Source of the DNA: Dentipellis sp. KUC8613 | Lineage: Eukaryota > Basidiomycota > Agaricomycetes > Russulales > Hericiaceae | Assembly: GCA_002286715.1 (NCBI GenBank) | Contig: NSJX01000108.1 | Location: 1 to 39,218, forward strand | DNA length: 39,218 nt | Direction: 5' to 3' | Shown: positions 31,709-39,218 of the stretch, piece after piece | Numbering within the stretch: position 1 is the stretch's first letter | Layout: the number at the start of each line of letters is the position of its first letter | Program-made: the position numbers and the translations under genes | The notes under the pieces: generated by a model | Told to the model about the DNA's origin: nothing | Seen by the model: the letters and a program-made list of their open reading frames with translations, nothing else | Database searches by the model: none

Positions 31709-32636
31709 TATTTGGGTCGCGCCTTCGCAAGAATTACAACAGATTCGGGAGCGCAGACTTCGCGAGCTCAAAATCCTCGCTCCGCAGGCGTCCTTTCGTA
31801 TGTACTGTCCATCTTTATCAATATCTTTCGTGTCTCAGTAGGGTTGTCACCGATAATTTTGTGTTCACCCATAAAATGACCTTCATAGTTGACGAGCAGC
31901 TGCCTGTGAACAGCAACATGCAACTCGAATGCAACGACAACGACGGTCTTTACGTGCCTGGGAAGTCTCCCAAAGTGTCACTAATACAGCGGCCAGAGTT
32001 TTCTGGACGCTCAGTCATGCCGTCGCGATTCGAGCTAGTATATTTCATCTTAATATTCTGCTCGAGACACCTGCTAACATATCTTATTTTGTCCTGGCTT
32101 CCAAGCAGGAGAGTGCGTTGCTCAATTCACGTTTGAATTCGCAAAGTCATATCGCCGCACTACTAGATGTATTAATTATAAGAAAGGTGGGTCACCGTGT
32201 ACTGGTACTGCAGAACGGCGGTGTCCAGAGCTTGCCGTATGGAATACACTGGCAAGAAACGAGGAGCCACCAGGGCGCTTTGTGCCCCCCTAGGCATATT
32301 CTTTTCCGCTATACGTCCGGTCCGCACATTTTCTGCAGGCTCTACATCAGCAAGGAAAGGCTCGGTGAACCCTTTGAAACCGGATTACGGTTCTTCTCTG
32401 GTGCACGGGGACCAGGTCCTTCCTCCCTCGAACCTGATGTTATTGTCAGTGCTATATATACATCATAAGTACCGCAATTACCCTCCCGTGAACTTCATCT
32501 GCATTCTTACTCGCAAACCAGCGCGCCTTACAATTGGTTTCGTATATTCTGTACTTACAAGTGCCTGTTAGTTAAACAATGAGTGTATCTCGCTGAAAGG
32601 GTGAAGCACATATAATTTGGCGCCCATTGTAAACTC
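31709..32636. other. Stretch without a supportable gene
   Basis: AT-richer sequence follows TSR2. A forward frame at about 31929-32468 is open for 179 codons but has no recognisable motif, no clear start context and ordinary composition, so I do not call it a gene. Confidence 0.35.
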
Positions 32637-32703
32637 CGTAATATTGCGGGTTCGCGACATAGTTACAAGTCATGCCGTGCTCGCCGTCGTCAACGATGTC
32701 GAG
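32637..32703 (-). pseudogene. Short coding-like remnant A upstream of MDH
   Basis: The reverse strand reads LDIVDDGEHGMTCNYVA. The segment matches the forward-strand remnant at 34915-34980 (LDVVHDGEHGMTIRYVA) in both DNA (a 20-bp identical core GACGGCGAGCACGGCATGAC) and protein. The two lie on opposite strands on either side of the malate dehydrogenase gene. Family unknown. Confidence 0.45.
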
Positions 32704-32883
32704 GGCCGCGGCTGGACCGGCCGGCGTCACGCGCCGCGGCAACGGCGCCCCGTGCCGATCGCGCGTCAATCCGACCGCGCCCGACTTCTCTCACGACTTT
32801 AGGCCGCGCCCACCATCTCCTCCTCCTCCTTTACCACCACCACCACCGTCTCTTCTTCTTTCTTCTCCCAAAAACTTACGACA

Positions 32884-34653
32884 ATGTTCGCCCGCACCGC
32901 AGCTCGCAGCGCGCTCGCCACGCCCGCCCGCTCGTTCTCCTCGTCGGCCGCGCGCCAGACCCGCGTCGCCGTCCTCGGCGCTGGTGGAGGAATCGGCCAG
33001 CCCTTGTCGCTACTCCTCAAGCTCGACCCCCATGTCACCGGCCTCCACCTCTACGACATCCGTGGCGCGCCCGGTGTCGCTGCCGACGTGTCTCACGTCG
33101 ACACCGGAAGCGAGGTATGTGGGGTTTCTGTTATGACGTGGGCGCGGGGGGATGGGACGCGTTGGCCAGGGCGGAACGTGCCGTGTTCGGCGGGCCTGGG
33201 CACGGGCTGACGGCCCTGAGGCTTTGGGGTTGTCTTGGCTTTGTGAAGTCACCTTGACGCGCGCCAGCGTGTGTTCTAAACTGTGTTGTGTGCACATTCA
33301 GTGCGGGAGTCGCAAGACCGCGTCTGCATTTCTGGGCAGAATAGTCGCGTATCACAGGTTCTGTGCCCCGACTGAAGTCATCAATGGTGCCGGCCACACA
33401 GATCAGTTGGCCGGAGCACGGAACTCCCCAACTAGAGCGGATATGCGACTGCAAAAGATATTTCGGGCGATCTATTATCCTCGAAACAGCTGCAGTAGTG
33501 TTGCGATGCCCAGCGACCTCGTCACGAACTCGATTTTGAGGGATACCGGATGCCTTGACCCCGCTCTGCTTATTTGCTGACTTGGGCGCAATCGGACTTG
33601 TCTACTCCGCATCGCAGCGACGCTAGTTGGCGTCCTCGGCTGCTGCACCCTTCCCTTACACACATTTATTTCAATGTACTGTGTGCAGATTGCTGATATG
33701 TTTCCCTATAGGTCAAGGGCTTCGCTGCGGACCAGCTCGATCAGGCCCTCGAGGGTGTCAAGGTCGTTGTCATCCCCGCCGGTGTCCCCCGCAAGCCCGG
33801 AGTGAGTTCTTCCTGTCTTCACTCTTATGTCCGCGCTAACTCCGTTCAAGATGACCCGTGACGACCTCTTCAACGTGAGTCCAGACGTTCGCTTTCTGCG
33901 GACGCATACTGACTGATCATCTGCAGACCAACGCCTCCATTGTCCGCGACCTCGCCGCCGCCATCGGCCGCGTCGCCCCCGACGCCCATGTCGCCGTCAT
34001 CTCTAACCCCGTCAACAGCACCGTCCCCATCGTTGCCGAGACCCTCGCCAAGGCCGGCGTCTTCGACCCCCGCCGCGTCTTCGGTATCACCTCCCTCGAC
34101 GTCGTCCGTGCCGCCCGCTTCCTCGGCGAGATCACCAACACCGACCCCAAGGAGTCCGTCGTCACCGTCGTCGGCGGCCACAGCGGCGCCACCATAGTGC
34201 CCCTGCTCTCCCAGTCGCCCTTCGGCAAGTCCATCACCGGCGAGGCGTACCAGAAGCTCGTCCACCGCATCCAGTTCGGCGGCGACGAGGTCGTCAAGGC
34301 GAAGGACGGCGCCGGCTCCGCGACGCTCTCGATGGCGTACGCCGGCGCGCGCTTCACCAACGCGCTCCTGCGCGGCCTGAGCGGCGAGCAGGGCGTCATC
34401 ACGCCCACGTTCGTCCGCAGCCCGCTCTTCGAGAGCCAGGGCATCGACTTTTTCTCGTCCAACGTCGAGCTCGGCGTAAGTCCCTCTCCCTGCCATCCCC
34501 CGCGTGTGCATATGCTGATTGCGTCTGCAGCCCGATGGTGTCAAGGAGATCCTGCCGATTGGCCCGCTCTCCGCCGAGGAGGAGAAGCTGCTCGCGGCGT
34601 GCCTGCCCGACCTCAAGAAGAACATCGAGAAGGGCAAGTCCTTCGTCGCCTAA
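32884..34653 (+). CDS. MDH1: Malate dehydrogenase, mitochondrial
   Basis: Five exons (32884-33114, 33712-33801, 33851-33874, 33927-34475, 34531-34653) give 338 residues, the normal length. Residues 1-25 ([20 protein letters not shown]) are Arg/Ser/Ala-rich without acids, a typical mitochondrial presequence. The NAD-binding loop is [15 protein letters not shown]. Substrate-binding [12 protein letters not shown] spans three exons, with the middle one a 24-nt microexon. NPVNSTVPI, the catalytic Asp/Arg segment [13 protein letters not shown] and catalytic His in [12 protein letters not shown] are all present. The enzyme interconverts malate and oxaloacetate with NAD in the TCA cycle. A CT-rich leader precedes the ATG. 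Intron 1 is 597 nt, about ten times the local norm. Confidence 0.95.
33115..33711 (+). other. Unusually long first intron of the malate dehydrogenase gene
   Basis: It runs from a GTATGT donor to a CCCTATAG acceptor. Almost all other introns here are 47-75 nt. Several internal GT and AG sites exist, but no exon that continues the protein was found. It may contain an inserted element or a regulatory segment, though no terminal repeats were recognised. Confidence 0.7.
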
Positions 34654-34914
34654 GCGCGTTGGCGGCGGGTGTTGTGGACTGTAGCACTAGAAGGTTCCGC
34701 TTGTGTTGGCTAAACTACGGCTATATATGAGTGCTTTTACTACGTGTACTTGAGTTGGTGGCTTGCCAGGCAGATGTAAGATACTTGTGTGAGCATGGAA
34801 GCCATGAAATCGGCTTATCCTACATAGCCTGATAATTCCTTTATATGGCTTACGCGTCGTAAATATTGTCAAATTGTGTCAGCGCGCACCGGTGACAACT
34901 GGAAGAAAGTAACT

Positions 34915-34980
34915 CTCGACGTCGTGCACGACGGCGAGCACGGCATGACCATCAGGTACGTTGCGAAGGCGTACTTGTTC
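34915..34980 (+). pseudogene. Short coding-like remnant B downstream of MDH
   Basis: The forward strand reads LDVVHDGEHGMTIRYVA, matching remnant A on the opposite strand at 32637-32703. It lies just upstream of cyclin C, in what may be that gene's leader. A GTACGT...TTACAG pair here could be a leader intron. Confidence 0.45.
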
Positions 34981-35023
34981 ACGCGCGTGCTCATATTGCG
35001 TTACAGGCTGCCGACATTTTCCA

Positions 35024-36448
35024 ATGGCCACAGACTTTTGGGCCAGTTCTCACTAGTACGTCGGCTCTATCGTGTTCGTCGCGCCAGCTGAGCTCTTTGC
35101 AGTAAGAGATGGATTGTGGACCGCGCAACGCTCAAGCAGGCGCGCGCGGACGATCTGCAGTACGTTGATGACCCGGAGCAGCTGGAATTTCTGAACATTT
35201 ATTTCGCGAATCGTGAGTCTTTCGTCTCGAAATGCGTGCTGCGTGCTGCGTACACGACGTTTGCATCGCATGGCACGCATACACGCGCGTGCGCTCTCGG
35301 GCAAGGTATAATCTAACTGACTGACATTCGCGCTGCAGTCATCTCGAAACTGGGCAAGCTCCTCAGCTTTCGCCAACGCGCAATCGCCACCGCCACCGTC
35401 TTCTTCCGCCGCTTCTACATCAAAAACTCCTACTGCGAGACCGACCCCTACATCGTCATCGCCGCCTGCTGCTACGTCGCCGCCAAAGCCGAAGAGTCCC
35501 CCGTGCACATCAAGAACGTCGTCTCCGAGTCCCGCACCCTCTTCAGCCGTGAGTGCCTCCATCCTCCTCCTTCCCTTCCTAAACCAAATACTGACACATT
35601 CAGTCACGGCAGAGGAAGGCTACGGCGTCAAGCACTTCCCCTCGGACAACTCCAAGCTCGCAGAGATGGAGTTCTACCTCGTCGACGACCTCGAGTGCGA
35701 CCTCACCGTCTTCCACCCGTACCGCACCCTCATGACGCTCTGCGGCAAGGAAGGCAGCGGGGCCGGCGCGGGCGCCGAGGCGGGCGAGCTCGGGACGGGC
35801 ATCGGCGCGGACGACGGGCCGCGGTACTGGGGCACGGGAGAAGGCAAGCTCGAGCTCGGCGAGGGGCCGCTGCAGATGGCCTGGTGCGTGCCGTTCTCCA
35901 TTCTCCGTCTCAGTCCCAGAACGCTCGCATCTAACGAGCACCACAGGCTCATCATCAACGACACGTACCGCTCCGAGCTCTGCCTGCTCTACCCGCCCCA
36001 CCTCATCGCCATCGCCGCCATCTACCTCACCCTCATCTTCAACGGCGACATGCGCGCCGCCCTCCAGCAGCCCCCCGCAGCCCCCCAGCCGCAGCGCCGC
36101 TCCTCGCGCACGCACGCGAGCGCCAAGAAGCCGCCGCCCGACGCCGTCGGCTTCCTCGCCGGCCTCAACGTCAGCCTGCCCGCCGTCGCGACGCTCGCGC
36201 AGGAGATCATCGCGCTCTACGCGCTGTGCGAGCGCTACCGCGAGGACAGCGTCGCCGAGGGCGGCACGTGGGGCGGCCGGCGCCGCGAGGACAGCGCGGC
36301 GCGCGATGTGGGTGCGGTGACGCCCGCGGCGATGACGAGGCTTGTGATGAAGATGCGCAAGGAGCGGCTGGAGGACATGATGCACCCACCCAGCGGGCGG
36401 CCGATGGCGGTGAACCGGATGTTGGAGCGGACGCATGCGGGGGGGTGA
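35024..36448 (+). CDS. SSN8: Cyclin C (Mediator kinase-module cyclin, SSN8/SRB11-like)
   Basis: Five exons (35024-35055, 35103-35212, 35339-35548, 35604-35883, 35947-36448) give 377 residues. The very start MATDFWASSHYKRWIVDR is diagnostic of cyclin C. The first cyclin box contains QRAIATATVFFRRFYIKNSY, CETDPYIVIAACCYVAAKAE and ESPVHIKNVVSESRTLF. The second box starts EFYLVDDLECDLTVFHPYRT and resumes at LIINDTYRSELCLLYPPHLI. Two insertions are unusual: a Gly/Ala/Glu-rich stretch of about 40 residues between YRTLMTLCGKE and LQMAW, and a Pro/Gln/Arg-rich one after IYLTLIFNGDM. They explain the length above the usual 280-340. Cyclin C pairs with Cdk8 (Ssn3) and regulates RNA polymerase II transcription. 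Intron 2 is 126 nt, longer than its neighbours. Confidence 0.92.
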
Positions 36449-36994
36449 GGCGACGCTGGGCATCGACCGCTGATCGCGCCGGCGATGCACTTTGTATGTA
36501 CGTCGTCGCGGGCCTGATTCACGCACCCGTGATGCGTGTTTCGTTTTTTCGCGCGTCCATTGCCGGCATCGCTGACCGGCACCGAATCTCTTAGGGACGA
36601 AGCATTCGTCCCCACCGCAAACGATGCGCTCAGAAGCTGGGACAGCCGCTCTTGCGAGCGCACCGAGCATGCATGAAGCAGCCCAGCGAGGGCAGACGTG
36701 CCTGCGTCGCCGGCAGCGATGACGACGACGACGACGACGACGACGAAGCCGAGCTCGTCGTGCCGAGCGACGGCGAGCGGTGCATTCTGCACCGATCGCT
36801 GGCGTTGCTTTCGACTCCCCTTCCGACTCTTTCCGACCCAGTGGGGCCTCATGCGTCTACCACACCGAGCCACTCGCTCCTCTTTCGTCTCTCAGCCACT
36901 CCTTCTTGCGCTTCAGCACGAGTTGCGTGCTGCAAGACGAAATGTAAGTTCAAAGTTTACGAGTGTGAACGGAGATGGACACTCACGGCCCGTT
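36449..36994. other. Cyclin C 3' region and a low-complexity open frame
   Basis: From an ATG at 36673 a forward frame encodes MKQPSEGRRACVAGS, nine aspartates, then EAELVVPSDGERCILHRSLA, ending near a GTAAGT donor at about 36945. It might be the first exon of a gene running into the repeat array, but nothing identifies it. Confidence 0.3.
36721..36744 (+). repeat. (GAC)8 microsatellite
   Basis: Eight perfect GAC triplets, preceded by GAT and followed by GAA. In the open forward frame they encode polyaspartate. Confidence 0.95.
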
Positions 36995-37803
36995 CTTGCA
37001 GGAATACCATTCACTTTCGCGGCCGGTACAACGGCGAGCACGCGATACCAACGACACGCCCCATCAATGCGGCGTACCCACCCCCTTCCACCCGATATAT
37101 TCGCCGTGCTCCCGCGTGCCGTGCGGCATACCATGCGCCAGTCAAAGGGATCCCCTGCATGCACCGAGACAGGTGCGGGGTGCCGACGAGAGAAGGGGGC
37201 GATGCGCGCGACCGACAACCATTCCGCGCGCAGACCCCACCGGTGCTGCTCTAGTCTCTCGTATGCCACCCGCTGCGGGGCGCTCCAGTCGGGTGACTGC
37301 GTGAGGGCGACAGTGCGAGGGCGCTGTTTCACAATCAAGAGCGAGGGGAGAGTCGAGGAGAACACGGATAGATGGGCGGGTGAGACGGGCCCAACGGAAA
37401 CACGGTGAGCACGAAATTCATGAACTATCATGAAAATGCAGACTTACGGACCTTTCGTGCAAGGCAAGAAGACAGGACATCCAGCGCGGCGGCATGGGGA
37501 CGCTGCGCTGCGCGCAGCTCCGCGCCATGTGCTTCCCTCGCCAGGACCGGAACGCGTGTCAGCGGCCCGCCCACACCGTCATTGTATCCTCCTCAGGCGC
37601 AGGCCGCTCGCCGCGGGGCCAAAATCCGGGAATTTTGGGCGCATTTCGGGCGCTTATCTGATTTCTAGCAACAGCAAAGCGACGAGCTTCGCGCAGGGAA
37701 AACGGGAGATGCAGGAAGACATTCGGAAGGCCGGTAAGCACGAATGTGAGCACATATGATAATAAGCAAGACTCACCCACCCTGGCAGGGCGAACATATG
37801 GAC

Positions 37804-37858
37804 GCTGCGCTTCGCGCAGCTCCGCGCTCGCAAAAGGTGTCAGCGACCTGCTGACACC
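37804..37858. repeat. Twin perfect hairpins in block Z, copy 1
   Basis: GCTGCGC-TTC-GCGCAGC (37804-37820) has a 7-bp stem. GGTGTCAGC-GACCT-GCTGACACC (37836-37858) has a 9-bp stem with a 5-nt loop. They are 15 nt apart. Confidence 0.9.
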
Positions 37859-38409
37859 GAATATTTGCCCTTGTGCACGGTAGGCCGCTCGCCGCGGGGC
37901 CGAAATCGCAGAATTTCGGAGGCTGCTATGGCGTTTTCGCAGGAATGCCATTCCCTTCGACGGCCAGTACAACGACGCGCATGCAACACCGACGACGCGC
38001 CCCACCAACGCGATGCAGCCGTCCCCTCCCACCCAAAATCGACGTATTCCCCCGCCGTGCAGCGTCGCGTGTGACAGACAGAGGGATCCGCTCCATGCAC
38101 CGAGACAGGTGCGGGGTGCCGACAAGAGAAGGTGACGGTACATCCGACCGGCAACCGCCCCATGCGCAGACGCCGCTGGTGCTGCTCTAGCACCTCGTAC
38201 GCCGCTCGCCGCGGAGCGCCGCGGGGCCAATATCCACGGGTTTTGTGCGCGTGTTCGGCACTTATTTCATTTCTAGGAGCAGCAAAACAACGAGCTTCGC
38301 GCAGGGAAAATGGGAGCTGCAGGGACACTCGGAAGGCGGGTAAGCACGAATGCGGGTACAAACGATAACGTCCAAGACTTACCTATCCCGGCAGGGCGAA
38401 CGTGTGAAC

Positions 38410-38464
38410 GCTGCGCTTCGCGCAGCTCCGCGCTCGCAAAAGGTGTCAGCGGCCTGCTGACACC
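38410..38464. repeat. Twin perfect hairpins in block Z, copy 2
   Basis: The same two hairpins recur 606 bp after the first pair: a 7-bp stem at 38410-38426 and a 9-bp stem at 38442-38464. The loop of the second differs (GGCCT instead of GACCT) while both stems are intact. Confidence 0.9.
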
Positions 38465-38640
38465 GAATATTTGCCCTTGTGCACGGTAGGCCGCTCGCCG
38501 CAGAGCCGAAATCCCAGAATTCGGGAGGGTGCTATGGGCGCTTATTTGTTTTTTTAGGAGGAGCAAAATGACGGACTTCTAGCAGGGGAAATGGGGCGGC
38601 GCGGGAGACATAGAAATCCAGGTAAGCACGAATCAGCGCA

Positions 38641-39218
38641 CGCTGGACAACGACGCGAACTTACCTGTATCCAGCAACCAACGCGCAGATGCTGTGCTGC
38701 TTCCTGCCCCGATTGCAGGCGTGGTCGTCAACTCCTGTGTCTCACATTTGGAGTCTGCGGACCCTTACAAGGCCGCGCGGCTGTCCCGCGTGCTCGGCAC
38801 ACCCCATATGAAGTGCAGCGGCCCTCGCGGCCTACAATCGACGTGGGCATCGTAGGCAGACGGCGACACAGTGGCGAACGCCGCGCAGCTCGCACGAAAT
38901 GGGCGGTGCGACAGCTTCGAGTTGCACTGGATGAACAGCGAGGAGTGCCCCCAAGGCCTCGCGAGTCGTGTGCCGAGGACCTAGTCGCTGCGCGTGTCAC
39001 GGCTTTGTTTGCTAGGATTATGGACAGTCAGAAGTTATCATATATTAGTGATGTAGTGTACTCACCTGTACATATTTTCTACGAGTGAATGAAATGAGCC
39101 TTCGACGAAAAACATAAAGCGTGAGTGAAACTCAAATTTGAATAACAACGCGCAACTTGCCGGATGCGGCGACCAGGTTCGCAAGTTCGCCGCTTGCGAC
39201 TTCCCACCACTCACACTG
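38641..39218. other. Right edge with one exon-like segment
   Basis: After an acceptor-like GATTGCAG (ends 38718), a forward frame reads VVVNSCVSHLESADPYKAAR then LSRVLG and stops at 38853-38855. Its amino-acid pattern looks coding, but no adjoining exon can be placed. It may belong to a gene that once ran through the repeat array. The rest, to the window edge, shows no gene. Confidence 0.3.

Larger units (their letters stand above)
36995..38640. repeat. Higher-order tandem repeat array, main period about 607 bp
   Basis: Three block types recur in the same orientation. Block X (about 36995-37270 and 37935-38215) shares ACCGAGACAGGTGCGGGGTG and GCAGAC.CC..TGGTGCTGCT. Block Y (about 37600-37735, 38200-38340, partial 38540-38620) shares CGAGCTTCGCGCAGGGAAAA and ends GGTAAGCACGAAT. 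Block Z (about 37490-37560 weak, 37785-37930, 38393-38540) shares GCTCGCAAAAGGTGTCAGCG. The order is X-Z-Y-Z-X-Y-Z-Y. Y-Z pairs recur at 606-608 bp. On the reverse strand several blocks are open and share an A(P/L)(R/Q)R(A/V)AY motif. I cannot assign a family or a function. Confidence 0.75.

Noticed and set aside
31929..32468. 179-codon forward frame
   Set aside because: No recognisable motif, start context or splice support. A frame of this length can arise by chance.
38591..39088. 165-codon forward frame at the right edge
   Set aside because: Overlaps the array end and the better-looking exon segment in another frame; composition is typical of GC-rich chance frames.

Overview
The window is nuclear DNA of a filamentous basidiomycete, most likely an Agaricomycete. 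The reasons are the many short introns (mostly 47-75 nt) with GT-AG borders, GC-rich coding exons, F-box/LRR and kinase-like genes of the type expanded in mushroom-forming fungi, and eukaryotic housekeeping genes. Order or genus cannot be fixed from the sequence alone. All exon structures below were joined by hand from reading frame, splice motifs and family resemblance.

Layout. 1-6.3 kb: a broken F-box gene, an unknown one-membrane-segment protein, ribosome assembly factor RSA3, and an intact F-box protein with an intron in its 5' leader. 6.8-8.2 kb: a reverse-strand AGC-type kinase homologue whose catalytic residues are lost. 9.9-12.4 kb: the strangest segment. Two related gene-like sequences lie in inverted orientation, each holding its own long palindrome. 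Between them is a tandem duplication of about 420 bp that carries four tRNA-like Pol III promoter units. 12.5-17.0 kb: a 2-oxoglutarate/Fe(II) dioxygenase and a DUR3-type urea transporter, transcribed divergently from a shared 515-bp region with GATA-type motifs. 17.6-20.1 kb: GRC3, the polynucleotide kinase of ITS2 processing. 20.9-25.3 kb: a large SH3 + Ras-association protein with polyglutamine tracts, related in its SH3 to Bud14/Tea4. 25.7-27.4 kb: a 20-bp minisatellite and gene fragments. 27.5-30.3 kb: an atypical kinase with a probable frameshift at a G8 run, and an unknown acidic protein. 31.0-36.4 kb: TSR2, mitochondrial malate dehydrogenase (with an outsized first intron), and cyclin C of the Mediator kinase module. 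36.5-39.2 kb: a diverged, higher-order tandem array with perfect hairpins and repeated splice-site-like motifs.

How the genes fit together. RSA3, GRC3 and TSR2 all serve ribosome biogenesis, but they are scattered among unrelated genes, so this is a housekeeping neighbourhood rather than a cluster. The dioxygenase and urea transporter could be co-regulated by nitrogen status. The best candidates for something undescribed are the 9.9-12.4 kb inverted/tRNA-like module and the 36.9-38.6 kb array. Neither matches a family I can name.
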